A stretch of DNA of 64,000 bases, taken from contig NZ_FNFU01000002.1 in the NCBI RefSeq assembly GCF_900101115.1, positions 185,961 through 249,960 of the forward strand, read 5' to 3'. Positions within the stretch are counted from its first letter, which is position 1. The number at the start of each line of letters is the position of its first letter. This stretch comes from Cryobacterium psychrotolerans. GTDB lineage: Bacteria; Actinomycetota; Actinomycetes; Actinomycetales; Microbacteriaceae. Shown here in pieces: positions 34,805-43,549 of the stretch. The translations under genes and the position numbers were made by a program. The notes under the pieces are model-generated. The model was given only the letters and a program-made list of their open reading frames with translations. It was not told where the DNA came from and did not search any database.

Positions 34805-35197
34805 ATGCCGCTTTCTGAGCAAGAGCAGCGACTCCTCGAAGAGATGGAGCGCAGCCTCTATCACAATGACGTTGACTTCGTGTCAACGGCAGGGGTGACG
34901 CGGCTTCGACCCGATTACCGGTCGGTTGTAGTGGGTGTCCTCCTCGCGGTCGCCGGGATCGGCGCACTCATCGCCGGCGTGGCACTGCAGCAACTGTGGC
35001 TCGGGGTGCTCGGATTCATCATCATGTTCGCCGGCGTCCTGCTTGCCATCACACCGGGGAAGGGCGTCCGCGGCAGTACCGGCGGAGCATCCGCCGGTCG
35101 CCCGGGATCCGGACCGCGTCAGCGCGCCGGTGCCAACCAGGGATTCATGGACCGCCTGAACGAACGCTGGGACCGCCGCCAGGACGACCAGCGCTGA
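34805..35197 (+). CDS. DUF3040 membrane protein
   Basis: A 130-residue protein that begins MPLSEQEQRLLEEMERSLY, the signature of DUF3040, with two adjacent membrane helices (about 48-90) and a hydrophilic Gly/Arg/Gln-rich tail. Homologues (Rv2169c in M. tuberculosis) lie just upstream of mraZ in actinobacteria. ATG 34805 is chosen because GGAGGGG stands 6 bases ahead. Function is unknown; location suggests a link to division or wall synthesis. A clear Rho-independent terminator follows about 100 bp downstream. Confidence 0.88.
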   Translation: MPLSEQEQRLLEEMERSLYHNDVDFVSTAGVTRLRPDYRSVVVGVLLAVAGIGALIAGVALQQLWLGVLGFIIMFAGVLLAITPGKGVRGSTGGASAGRPGSGPRQRAGANQGFMDRLNERWDRRQDDQR

Positions 35198-35298
35198 AGC
35201 ACGCGAGTTGAGTCGCGCGCGCTGAACCAGCCTCGCTCCCGGGTTCTCCACCGTCCCTCCACAAACGTGGCGGCAACCGCCGCACCGATCCCATCACA

Positions 35299-35326
35299 GG
35301 GCCGATCCACTGATCGGCCCTTTTTT
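35299..35326 (+). terminator. Rho-independent terminator after the DUF3040 gene
   Basis: gggccgat (35299-35306) and atcggccc (35313-35320) form an 8-bp stem with a 6-base loop, followed at once by six T. This is the clearest intrinsic terminator in the window and isolates the dcw cluster from upstream transcription. Confidence 0.88.
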
Positions 35327-35441
35327 CTTGCCCGAAAACGGGCTTCGGCTCCCGAAAACCGCCCCGACGGTCCCTGGACGCGCAAAATCCCTCCACTTGC
35401 CCCTGCCCCGCGGACTGGGGGGCTTTCGGGGTAAATCGGAT

Positions 35442-35460
35442 CAGAAATCGTGTATTTCTG
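35442..35460. promoter_or_regulatory. Inverted repeat upstream of mraZ
   Basis: cagaaat-cgtgt-atttctg is a perfect 7-bp inverted repeat 73 bp ahead of the mraZ ATG and just before the GTGGA repeats. It could be an operator or a leader hairpin. Confidence 0.45.
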
Positions 35461-35466
35461 CCTAGA

Positions 35467-35492
35467 TGTGGTGGATAGTGGAGTAAAGTGGA
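35467..35492 (+). promoter_or_regulatory. Direct GTGGA repeats, probable MraZ boxes
   Basis: GTGGA occurs at 35471, 35478 and 35488, preceded by TGTGG at 35467. MraZ proteins bind short G-rich direct repeats in their own promoter (TGGGN repeats in E. coli), so these are the likely autoregulatory sites. A TAAAGT -10-like box (35484-35489) lies among them. Confidence 0.6.
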
Positions 35493-35532
35493 GCCATACT
35501 CGGAACACGGCCGGTCGAGAAAGGGGGGATGC

Positions 35533-35964
35533 ATGTTTCTCGGAACGTATGCCCCCAAACTCGACGACAAAGGCCGCATCATCCTGCCGGCGAAGTTCCG
35601 GGACGAACTCTCCACCGGCATCGTGATGACGCGGGGCCAGGAGAACTGCCTGTACGTCTTCAGCTCCCGTGAGTTCGAGGACCTGCACGAGAAGATCCGC
35701 CAGGCGCCCATCACGAGCAAGCAGGGCCGCGACTTCCTCCGCGTCTTCCTCTCCGGCGCCAGCGCCGAGACGCCGGACAAGCAGAACCGGGTGACCATCC
35801 CCGCAAACCTCCGCGCCTACGCGGGACTCGACCGCGAGCTCACCGTCATCGGTGCCGGCAGCCGAGTCGAAATCTGGGACAGCGAGGCCTGGGAGACCTA
35901 CCTCGCCGAACAAGAGACCTCATTCGCCAACACGACGGAGGAGGTGATCCCGGGACTCTTCTAG
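35533..35964 (+). CDS. mraZ: MraZ transcriptional regulator of the dcw cluster
   Basis: A 143-residue protein of two AbrB-like halves: [20 protein letters not shown] at the start and [20 protein letters not shown] near residue 80, the two DNA-contacting DxxGRxxxP-type motifs. MraZ forms a ring and represses the division and cell-wall cluster through direct repeats ahead of its own gene. ATG 35533 has AAGGGGGG shortly before it; starts further upstream would run through the operator region. First gene of the cluster; rsmH follows after a 104-bp gap with a possible hairpin. Confidence 0.95.
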   Translation: MFLGTYAPKLDDKGRIILPAKFRDELSTGIVMTRGQENCLYVFSSREFEDLHEKIRQAPITSKQGRDFLRVFLSGASAETPDKQNRVTIPANLRAYAGLDRELTVIGAGSRVEIWDSEAWETYLAEQETSFANTTEEVIPGLF

Positions 35965-35965
35965 C

Positions 35966-36048
35966 CCCTGGCGCCTGACTCCCAGCCGTTCATGCCTGAC
36001 ACACTTCCCCGGTGCCAGGAAAGAATGGATGGGGATCAGGCACCAGGG
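35966..36048 (+). promoter_or_regulatory. Long-range stem between mraZ and rsmH
   Basis: ccctggcgcctga (35966-35978) can pair with tcaggcaccaggg (36036-36048), 13 bases with one C-A mismatch and a 57-base loop. It would end 20 bases before the rsmH ATG, so it might affect rsmH translation or mRNA processing. Confidence 0.45.
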
Positions 36049-36068
36049 ACCAGGACCCGGCAAGAACT

Positions 36069-37022
36069 ATGGCCATCAACGACATCCACACCCCAGTCCT
36101 GCTCGAGCGCTGCATCGAGCTGCTCGCGCCCGCACTGCAGAAGCCCGGCGCCGTGCTCGTCGACGCCACCCTCGGCATGGGCGGCCACGCCGAAGCGCTG
36201 CTCCAGCGTTTTCCCGGGCTGATCCTTGTCGGGCTCGACCGCGACCTCGACGCCCTCGCGATCGCCGAGGAGCGGCTGAAGCCCTTCCGCGGCCGCGTGC
36301 ACCTCGTGCACACCGTCTACGACGGCATCCTGGACGCACTCGAAGGCCTCGGCATCGACGAGGTGGACGGCATCCTGTTCGACCTCGGCGTCTCCTCGCT
36401 CCAGATCGACCGGGTCGAACGCGGCTTCTCCTATTCAAAGGATGCGCCGCTCGATATGCGCATGGACAGCACCTCCGACCTCACCGCCCAGCGCATCATC
36501 GCCGAGTACAGCGAGGCGGAGCTGCGACGCATCTTCCAGGAATACGGCGAAGAGAAGCTGTCGGCCCGCTACGCGAAGGCCATCGTCGACGCCCGTGAAA
36601 AGACCCCCTTCGAGCGCTCGGGCCAGCTGGTCGACGTCATCACCGCGGTCACCCCGGTCGCCGTGCAGCGCATGGGCCACCCGGCCAAGCGGGTCTTCCA
36701 GGCGCTCCGCATCGAAGTCAACCAGGAACTCGCCGTTCTCGAACGCGCCATCCCGGCCGCCCTTGAAGCCGTCACGGTCGGCGGCCGCATCGTCGTCATG
36801 GCCTACCAGTCGCTCGAGGACCGGATCGTGAAAAAGGTGTTCGCCAAGGCGTCCAGTTCGAGCGCGCCGGCCGGGCTGCCGGTCGAGCTGCCGGAACACA
36901 AGCCGGTCTTCACACTGCTGATCCGAGGCTCCGAACAAGCCACCGATGAAGAAAAGGCGCTGAACCCGCGCGCAACATCCGTGCGGCTCCGTGCCGCCGA
37001 ACGACTGAGGAGGGTCGAATGA
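36069..37022 (+). CDS. rsmH: 16S rRNA (cytosine1402-N4)-methyltransferase
   Basis: RsmH (MraW) methylates N4 of C1402 in 16S rRNA with S-adenosylmethionine, tuning start-codon choice. The 317-residue protein starts [19 protein letters not shown], and [14 protein letters not shown] (about 35-48) is the SAM loop. [20 protein letters not shown] and the end motifs [14 protein letters not shown] and [15 protein letters not shown] complete the family pattern. ATG 36069 is the conserved start even though its ribosome site is weak; the frame extends to 36012. The stop overlaps ftsL (ATGA). Confidence 0.94.
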   Translation: MAINDIHTPVLLERCIELLAPALQKPGAVLVDATLGMGGHAEALLQRFPGLILVGLDRDLDALAIAEERLKPFRGRVHLVHTVYDGILDALEGLGIDEVDGILFDLGVSSLQIDRVERGFSYSKDAPLDMRMDSTSDLTAQRIIAEYSEAELRRIFQEYGEEKLSARYAKAIVDAREKTPFERSGQLVDVITAVTPVAVQRMGHPAKRVFQALRIEVNQELAVLERAIPAALEAVTVGGRIVVMAYQSLEDRIVKKVFAKASSSSAPAGLPVELPEHKPVFTLLIRGSEQATDEEKALNPRATSVRLRAAERLRRVE

Positions 37023-37654
37023 GCGACAATCTCGCCCGTGTGTTCCGGCCGAACGGCCAGGACTCGTGGGCCCAGGCCCTCCCGGCGGCGCGCAGCCACA
37101 TCGAGGCCGTCGCGCCGCGCGCCGAGCGTCGGGCCCGGCCCCGGATCGTCTACGCCCTGACCGCGGGCGCCGGCATGGCCGCGATCGTGATCACCCAGCT
37201 CCTGCTCAGTGTGGGAATCTCCCAGGGCGCCTACGAGATCTCGACCCTCCAGGCGAGCCAGGTCGAGCTCGGACGAACCGCCGAAAGCCTGAGCGAGGAC
37301 CTCGTCAAGGTGTCATCGCCGCAGAACCTGGCCGCGAACGCTGCGGCCCTCGGCATGGTCAGCAACTCCACCCCCGCCTACCTTCGACTGTCGGACGGGG
37401 CCGTGCTCGGCGCACCCGTCTCGGCCACCGGCACGCCCGCCGACGTCCGGAGCGGCGCGTCCGGCCTCGTACCGAACGCTCTCCTCGCCGGCGTCCCCCT
37501 CGTGACGGACCTGCCTCCGGCCGGGGCCCAGGGCACCGGCATCGGCCCCGCGGGCACCCACGGCCGCTCGGCGGACGCGCGGGCAGCTCACGCTCCCGCT
37601 CCCGCCGCTCCCGCCACTCCGCCCAGCGGACTTCCGTCCCCGTCTACTCGCTGA
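37019..37654 (+). CDS. ftsL: FtsL-like cell-division protein
   Basis: A 211-residue bitopic protein with a cytoplasmic basic head of about 45 residues and one membrane helix ([20 protein letters not shown]). A short coiled-coil stretch ([20 protein letters not shown]) and the block [17 protein letters not shown] follow; the tail is Pro/Ala-rich. Sequence similarity in FtsL is low; the call rests on topology, the coiled coil and the position between rsmH and ftsI. FtsL works with FtsB and FtsQ to activate FtsW-FtsI. The ATG overlaps the rsmH stop. Confidence 0.75.
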   Translation: MSDNLARVFRPNGQDSWAQALPAARSHIEAVAPRAERRARPRIVYALTAGAGMAAIVITQLLLSVGISQGAYEISTLQASQVELGRTAESLSEDLVKVSSPQNLAANAAALGMVSNSTPAYLRLSDGAVLGAPVSATGTPADVRSGASGLVPNALLAGVPLVTDLPPAGAQGTGIGPAGTHGRSADARAAHAPAPAAPATPPSGLPSPSTR

Positions 37655-37697
37655 GTCAACGCGCTAACGCGGCCCCGGCCGCAGTGAGGATGTGACG

Positions 37698-39491
37698 ATG
37701 CCGCTGAACACCGGGGCTCGCCAGACCATCTCGGGCCGGCGTCGCATGGCCGTCACCGTCGTCGTGCTCTTCGCGGTCGTCGGCGTCTTCGTTGTGCGGC
37801 TCATCGACATCCAGGTGGTGCGGGCCGACACCCTCAGCGCCGACTCGCTCGGCAACCGCTCCGTCGAACAGACCGTCTACGGCTCCCGCGGCAACATCCT
37901 CTCCTCCGACGGCGACGTGCTCGCCGGCACCGTCATGCGCTACGACATCACGATCTCCCCCCGGAACGCGGGGGAGTTCACCCGCACAACGGACGCCGGG
38001 ACCGTCACGGTCACCGTCGCTCAGGCCGCAGCCGAGATCGGGGCCGTGACCGGGCAGACCGGGGATGAGATCCTCGGGATCATCTCCGAGGCCCTGGCCG
38101 GCGACAAGGACTCCGACTTCGCCTACGTGGACAGGAAGGTCGACGTCGAGGTGTTCCGCGAGGTCGGCGACCTCGACATCCCCTGGATCTACTTCAAGAA
38201 GAACCCGAGCCGGGTGTACCCGAACGGCGCCGTCGCCGGGAACGTGGTCGGTTTCGTCTCCTCTGACGGTGAAGCCCAGGCGGGCCTCGAGGTCGGAGAG
38301 AACTCCTGCCTTGCGAGCACCAACGGCGTGGAGACGTACGAGAAGGGCGCCGACGGGGTGCGCATCCCGGGCAGCACCGTCACCGCGGAGCAGGTCGTCG
38401 ACGGCGGGGACGTCGTCACCACCATCGACAGGGATCTGCAGTGGTTCGTCCAGCAGGTGCTCGCCGAACAGGCGCAGGCGACCGGCGCCGCCTGGGGCAC
38501 GGTCGTCGTGCAGGAGGTCAAGACCGGCAGGCTCCTTGCCGTGGCCGACTACCCGAGTGTCGACCCCAACAACGTGAGCGGCACGAAAAACCCGAAGAAC
38601 CGCGGCTCGCGGGCCTTCACCGACTCCTTCGAACCGGGGTCGACATTCAAGACGCTCACCTCGGCATCCGTTCTCGACTCCGGCAAGGCCACGATCAAGA
38701 CGCACGTCGTCGCGCCGTACCGATACCGGCCCGTTAACGGCGCCAACGTGAACGACAGCCACCGGCACGAGGATGAGAAACTCACCCTGACCGGCGTGAT
38801 GATCGAGTCGTCGAACACCGGGATGTCGAAGTTCGGGGAGCTCCTCAGCGATCAGGAGCGCTATGACTATATGAAGAAGTTCGGGGTCGGCAGCCCGACC
38901 GAAACCGGCTTCCCCCGCGAAGACTCCGGCATCCTGCACCCGTACCAGAAATGGGACCCCCAAACCGCGTACGCGACGATGTTCGGCCAGGGCCTGACCA
39001 CGACGGCGCTCCAGGTCGCGAGCATGTACCAGACCATCGCCAACGACGGCGTGCGGATGCCCGTGACGCTGGTTGCGGGATGCCGACAGGCCGACGACAG
39101 CGTGCGGGACAAGCCCAGCTCCAGGGGGAGGCAGGTCATCTCGGCCGCCGCCGCCCACGACACCTCGGACGTGCTCGAGAATGTTTACGCCAATAGTTGG
39201 GTGGCGTCCAAGTGGGAGATTCCCGGCTACCGGGTGGCCGCGAAAACCGGCACGGCCCAGATGCCGAACGGCAAAGGCGGCTACTCCAGGGGCTACCTGG
39301 TTTCGGTCTCCGGCTTCGCCCCGGCGGATGCGCCGCAGTTCGTCGTGTCGGTGAGCCTCGCGGATCCTGTTAAAATGAATACGTCTGCCGCCTCGGCTCC
39401 GATCTTCCAGAAGGTCATGAGCCAGGCGTTGAAGAAGTACCGGGCAGTCCCGTCGGGCACTCCAGCACCCGAACTCCCTGCCAATTGGTAA
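37698..39491 (+). CDS. ftsI: Septal peptidoglycan transpeptidase FtsI (PBP3-type)
   Basis: A 597-residue class B penicillin-binding protein. A basic head precedes one membrane helix (MAVTVVVLFAVVGVFVVRLI). A dimerisation domain follows (GSRGNILSSDGDVLA at its start), then the transpeptidase domain with active-site GSTFK (Ser about 314), SSN (about 371) and KTGTAQ (about 515). No C-terminal PASTA repeats are present. ATG 37698 is favoured over GTG 37692 because GAGGA lies 7 bases before it. It makes septal cross-links with FtsW. Confidence 0.95.
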   Translation: MPLNTGARQTISGRRRMAVTVVVLFAVVGVFVVRLIDIQVVRADTLSADSLGNRSVEQTVYGSRGNILSSDGDVLAGTVMRYDITISPRNAGEFTRTTDAGTVTVTVAQAAAEIGAVTGQTGDEILGIISEALAGDKDSDFAYVDRKVDVEVFREVGDLDIPWIYFKKNPSRVYPNGAVAGNVVGFVSSDGEAQAGLEVGENSCLASTNGVETYEKGADGVRIPGSTVTAEQVVDGGDVVTTIDRDLQWFVQQVLAEQAQATGAAWGTVVVQEVKTGRLLAVADYPSVDPNNVSGTKNPKNRGSRAFTDSFEPGSTFKTLTSASVLDSGKATIKTHVVAPYRYRPVNGANVNDSHRHEDEKLTLTGVMIESSNTGMSKFGELLSDQERYDYMKKFGVGSPTETGFPREDSGILHPYQKWDPQTAYATMFGQGLTTTALQVASMYQTIANDGVRMPVTLVAGCRQADDSVRDKPSSRGRQVISAAAAHDTSDVLENVYANSWVASKWEIPGYRVAAKTGTAQMPNGKGGYSRGYLVSVSGFAPADAPQFVVSVSLADPVKMNTSAASAPIFQKVMSQALKKYRAVPSGTPAPELPANW

Positions 39492-39504
39492 GAAAGTGAG
39501 CCCC

Positions 39505-41049
39505 GTGACCGAACTGTCGCCCTCGGCGCTCCGTCCTCAGCATCCCATCTCCCGCTCCCTGTCCGGTCTCGTCGACGACTTCGGGCTCGAGCTGCGCGGT
39601 GACATCGACGGACTCGAAGTCACCGGCGTGAGCCTGAGCTCGCGCACCGTCCAGCCCGGCGACCTGTACGTCGGCGTGCCCGGCCAAAACAGCCACGGCG
39701 CATCCTTTGCCGAGGGTGCCCGTGAAGCCGGCGCCGTAGCCATCCTCACCGACGCCGCCGGCGCGGTCATCGCGGCAGGAAGCGGCCTGCCCGTGCTCGT
39801 GACCCCGGATGCCCGGGCCGCGCTCGGCTCCGTCGCCGCGTGGATCTACCGCACCGCGGAGAACCCCGCAACGCTCTTCGCGGTCACCGGGACCAACGGC
39901 AAGACCAGCGTCGTCTACCTGCTCTTCGCGATCCTGAACCAGCTCGGAATCGTCGCCGGCCTCACCTCGACCGCCGAACGGCGGATCGGTGACCTCGCCG
40001 TGACCAGCGCGCTGACAACCCCCGAAGCCAGCGAGTTGCACGCCCTGCTCGCCAGGATGCGCGAGGCCGAGGTGCGCGCCGTCGCGATCGAAGTCTCCGC
40101 CCAGGCGCTCAGCCGCCACCGGATCGACGGGCTCGTGTTCGACGTCGCCGGGTTCACCAACCTGAGCCACGACCACCTCGACGACTACGAGGTCATGGAG
40201 GACTACTTCCAGGCCAAGTTCGCACTCTTCGAGCCCGACCGGTCCCGTCGCGCCGTGGTGACGGTCGACTCCGAATGGGGCCGGCGCATCGTCCACGACT
40301 GCCGCATCCCGGTGACGACCCTCACCACGAGGCCGGACATCGACGCCGACTGGCGCATGTTCGTGATCGAGGAAACGGCCCTGTACACGCAGTTCGCGCT
40401 GGAAGGCCCGGAGGGTCGTCGCCTGGAAACCCGCGTGCCCCTGCTCGGCTGGTACATGGCCGCCAACGCGGCCCTGGCCATCGTGATGCTCGTCGAATCC
40501 GGCTACGACCTCGAAGCCATCGCACACACGCTGGACCGGGACGGCGGCATCGCCGCGTACATTCCCGGGCGCGCCGAGCGCATCTCCGGCGACCGCGGCC
40601 CGCTCGTCTACATCGACTACGGGCACACCCCCGACGCCTTCCTCAACACCCTCGACGCGATCCGGAAGACCACCGACGGCCGGCTGATCATGGTGTTCGG
40701 CGCCGACGGCGATCGCGACACCACCAAACGTGCCGACATGGGCGCCATCGCCGCCCGCGGCGCGGACGTCGTCGTCGTGACCGACTTCCACCCGCGCTTC
40801 GAAGACCCGGCCGCCATCCGCGCCACCCTGCTCGAGGCGGCACGAGCCGCGGTTCCTGACGGGGAGTTCCACGAGGTCCCCGACCCTCGGGCGGCCTTCC
40901 GCGCCGCACTGGCCCTCGCGAAGGAGGGCGACGTCATCCTCTACGCCGGCCCCGGCCACGAGGACTACCACGAGGTCGCCGGCGTCAAGATCCCCTACTC
41001 CGCGCGGGAAGACTCCCGCCAGGCGCTGCGCGACGCCGGGTGGCTCTGA
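39505..41049 (+). CDS. murE: UDP-MurNAc-tripeptide synthetase
   Basis: MurE adds the third amino acid to UDP-MurNAc-L-Ala-D-Glu. The 514-residue protein has the P-loop TGTNGKTSVVY (about 130), the TPEASELHALL block and a C-terminal domain ending GPGHEDYHEVAG. The loop that selects the amino acid, usually DNPR in diaminopimelate-adding enzymes, reads TDFHPRFEDP (about 427), keeping Arg but not Asp-Asn. This suggests another residue, consistent with B-type walls of Microbacteriaceae. GTG 39505 is chosen; GTG 39496 is an alternative. Confidence 0.94.
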   Translation: MTELSPSALRPQHPISRSLSGLVDDFGLELRGDIDGLEVTGVSLSSRTVQPGDLYVGVPGQNSHGASFAEGAREAGAVAILTDAAGAVIAAGSGLPVLVTPDARAALGSVAAWIYRTAENPATLFAVTGTNGKTSVVYLLFAILNQLGIVAGLTSTAERRIGDLAVTSALTTPEASELHALLARMREAEVRAVAIEVSAQALSRHRIDGLVFDVAGFTNLSHDHLDDYEVMEDYFQAKFALFEPDRSRRAVVTVDSEWGRRIVHDCRIPVTTLTTRPDIDADWRMFVIEETALYTQFALEGPEGRRLETRVPLLGWYMAANAALAIVMLVESGYDLEAIAHTLDRDGGIAAYIPGRAERISGDRGPLVYIDYGHTPDAFLNTLDAIRKTTDGRLIMVFGADGDRDTTKRADMGAIAARGADVVVVTDFHPRFEDPAAIRATLLEAARAAVPDGEFHEVPDPRAAFRAALALAKEGDVILYAGPGHEDYHEVAGVKIPYSAREDSRQALRDAGWL

Positions 41050-42461
41050 TGATCGCCCTCAGCCTGGCCGAGATCGCCCGGGCCGTCTCGGGTGAGCTTT
41101 GCCTCGACGGCAGCACGCTCACCGCCGGATCGGTCATCACCGGGCCCGTGCACACCGACTCCCGCGGCGTGGAGCCCGGTGCGATCTTCGTCGCCAAACC
41201 CGGCGAGGTCACCGACGGACATCTCTTCGCGCCCACCGCGGTGGAGCGGGGGGCCGACCTCCTGATCGTCGAGCGGCACCTGGACCTGCCCGTCGCCCAG
41301 GTCATCGTGCCGGATGTCGTCGTCGCGCTCGGCGCGCTGGCCGCCGAGGTGGTGACCCGCGTCCGCGCGCGTGGCCGGCTGAAGATCGTCGGCGTGACCG
41401 GCTCCAACGGCAAGACCACGACGAAGAACCTCCTGCGTGCGGTACTCGAGCGGGTCGGCCCGACCGTCGCGGCGCGCGGATCCTTCAACAACTGGGTCGG
41501 CGCACCGATGACCATGCTCGACCTCAGCGAAGAGACCAGGTTCCTCGTCGTCGAGATGGGTGCCAGCGGTACCGGATCCATCGCACGGCTCACGCGGCTG
41601 GCCCGGCCCGATATCGGCATCGTGCTCAACGTCGGCCTCGCCCACGCCGGCGAGTTCGGCGGCATCGAGGCGACTACCGACACCAAGGCCGAAATGGTCA
41701 CCGATCTGGTCGAGACGGATCTCGCCGTGCTGAATGCCGACGACCCTCGCGTCGCCGGCATGGCCGCGAAGACCCGCGCCGAGGTCGTCTGGTTCGGCCA
41801 GGGCGATGCGGCCGCGGTGCGCGCGAGCGACGTGCAGGCCACCAGGAGCGGCACCACGTTCGTGCTCCGCCTGGCCTCCGGTGAGAGCCGGACCGTGTCG
41901 TTCCGGGTGCTGGGCGAGCACCACGTGACGAACGCGCTGGCCGCGGCGGCCGCCGCCGAGCGACTCGGAGTGGGAATCGACGACATCGTGGCGGGCCTCG
42001 AATCCGTGGCCAGGGCCGAACGCTGGCGGATGGAAGTCCTCGGCGGACGTGACGGCGTGACGATCATCAACGACGCGTACAACGCCAGCCCCGACTCGAT
42101 GACCGCCGCACTCAAGACACTCGCCCAGATCAGGGAGCCCGGGATGCGCACGGTTGCGGTGCTCGGCGAGATGGCCGAACTCGGCGAACTGTCGGGGGAG
42201 GAGCACGACCGGATCGGACTGCTCGCGGTCAGGCTGAACATCTCCCAGCTCATCGTCGTGGGCGCCGCAGCACGCCGGATGCACATCAGCACCATCAACG
42301 AGGGCTCGTGGGACGGCGAGTCGGCATTCGTCGACACGCCAGACGCGGCCTTCGAATTGTTGCGCGACTCACTCCAACCGGGGGACACTGTGCTCGTGAA
42401 GTCTTCGAACTCCGCGGGCCTGCGCTTTCTGGGCGATCGACTGGGAGACCTGTTTTCATGA
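41049..42461 (+). CDS. murF: UDP-MurNAc-tripeptide-D-alanyl-D-alanine ligase
   Basis: MurF attaches D-Ala-D-Ala to complete the UDP-MurNAc-pentapeptide. The 470-residue protein has [15 protein letters not shown] (N-terminal uridine-binding domain), the P-loop [15 protein letters not shown] (about 117), [12 protein letters not shown] and the domain 3 block [16 protein letters not shown]. Its ATG shares one base with the murE stop (TGATG), and its own stop overlaps mraY, showing tight coupling. Confidence 0.96.
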   Translation: MIALSLAEIARAVSGELCLDGSTLTAGSVITGPVHTDSRGVEPGAIFVAKPGEVTDGHLFAPTAVERGADLLIVERHLDLPVAQVIVPDVVVALGALAAEVVTRVRARGRLKIVGVTGSNGKTTTKNLLRAVLERVGPTVAARGSFNNWVGAPMTMLDLSEETRFLVVEMGASGTGSIARLTRLARPDIGIVLNVGLAHAGEFGGIEATTDTKAEMVTDLVETDLAVLNADDPRVAGMAAKTRAEVVWFGQGDAAAVRASDVQATRSGTTFVLRLASGESRTVSFRVLGEHHVTNALAAAAAAERLGVGIDDIVAGLESVARAERWRMEVLGGRDGVTIINDAYNASPDSMTAALKTLAQIREPGMRTVAVLGEMAELGELSGEEHDRIGLLAVRLNISQLIVVGAAARRMHISTINEGSWDGESAFVDTPDAAFELLRDSLQPGDTVLVKSSNSAGLRFLGDRLGDLFS

Positions 42462-43549
42462 GAGCGCTACTGATCGCCGGAGCCATGTCGCTCGCGTTCA
42501 CCCTCTTCCTCACCCCCTTGTTCATTCGCTTGTTCAAGAAGCTGGGCTGGGGACAGTTCATCCGCGACGACGGTCCGAAGAGCCACCACGCCAAGCGCGG
42601 CACGGCCACCATGGGCGGCATCATCGTCATCCTGGGCGTGCTGATCAGCTTCTTCTCGGCCAAGCTGATGGTCGGGGAACCGATCACCGCCTCGCCGCTG
42701 CTTGTGCTGTTCATGATGGTGGGCCTCGGCCTGGTCGGCTTCGTGGACGATTTCCTCAAGACGCGCAACCAGAGGAGCCTCGGGCTCGGCGGCTGGGCGA
42801 AGATCACCGGCCAGGTGCTCGTGGCCGGCGTGTTCGCCTACCTGTCGTTGCAGTTCCCCAACCGCCAGGGGCTGACCCCGGCGTCCACGCACATCTCGTT
42901 CATCCGCGACACGCCGCTGGACTTCATGGCCCTCGGGGCGATCGTCGGCACCGCGCTCTTCGTGCTCTGGATCTGCCTCATCGTCGCGGCCACCTCCAAC
43001 AGCGTCAACGTGACCGACGGCCTCGACGGCCTGGCGACCGGTTCCTCGATTCTCGCGATCGGTTCCTTCGTCGTGATCGGCTTCTGGCAGTTCAACCAGT
43101 CCTGCTTCGGCGGCGCCGACGCGGCCGACCAGTACCGGTGCTACGAGATCCGCGACCCGCTCGACCTGGCCGTCGTCTCCGCCGCGATCGTCGGCGGCCT
43201 GATCGGCTTCCTCTGGTGGAACACCTCCCCGGCCAAGATCTTCCTCGGCGACACCGGTTCGCTCGCGATCGGCGGCGCCATCGCGGCCCTGGCCGTGCTC
43301 AGCCGCACCGAGCTGCTGCTGATCCTGATCGGCGGCCTGTTCGTGATCGAATCCGGGTCCGTGATCGTGCAGCGCGTCTTCTTCAAGCTCACCCGCGGCA
43401 AGCGCATCTTCCTGATGAGCCCGATCCACCACCACTTCGAGCTCAAGGGCTGGGCCGAGGTGACCGTCGTCGTGCGCTTCTGGATCATCGGCGGGCTGCT
43501 CGTGGCCGCAGGCGTCGGCTCGTTCTACCTCGAATGGCTGGCGCGCTAG
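42458..43549 (+). CDS. mraY: Phospho-MurNAc-pentapeptide translocase
   Basis: MraY transfers phospho-MurNAc-pentapeptide to undecaprenyl phosphate to give lipid I. The 363-residue protein has about ten membrane helices. Conserved cytoplasmic blocks are [29 protein letters not shown] (the DD pair binds magnesium), [12 protein letters not shown] and [12 protein letters not shown], with [13 protein letters not shown] near the end. The ATG overlaps the murF stop by 4 bp; longer upstream starts lie within murF. Confidence 0.97.
   Translation: MRALLIAGAMSLAFTLFLTPLFIRLFKKLGWGQFIRDDGPKSHHAKRGTATMGGIIVILGVLISFFSAKLMVGEPITASPLLVLFMMVGLGLVGFVDDFLKTRNQRSLGLGGWAKITGQVLVAGVFAYLSLQFPNRQGLTPASTHISFIRDTPLDFMALGAIVGTALFVLWICLIVAATSNSVNVTDGLDGLATGSSILAIGSFVVIGFWQFNQSCFGGADAADQYRCYEIRDPLDLAVVSAAIVGGLIGFLWWNTSPAKIFLGDTGSLAIGGAIAALAVLSRTELLLILIGGLFVIESGSVIVQRVFFKLTRGKRIFLMSPIHHHFELKGWAEVTVVVRFWIIGGLLVAAGVGSFYLEWLAR

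Larger units (their letters stand above)
35198..35532 (+). other. 335-bp gap with terminator and mraZ control region
   Basis: The first half holds the intrinsic terminator of the DUF3040 gene (35299-35326). The second half becomes AT-richer and holds a 7-bp inverted repeat and three GTGGA repeats in front of mraZ. I see no credible gene; the frames that cross it lack ribosome sites and known motifs. Confidence 0.7.

Noticed and set aside
35198..35532. Small gene between the DUF3040 gene and mraZ
   Set aside because: Frames crossing the gap run through the intrinsic terminator and GTGGA repeats and lack ribosome sites; the gap reads as control DNA.
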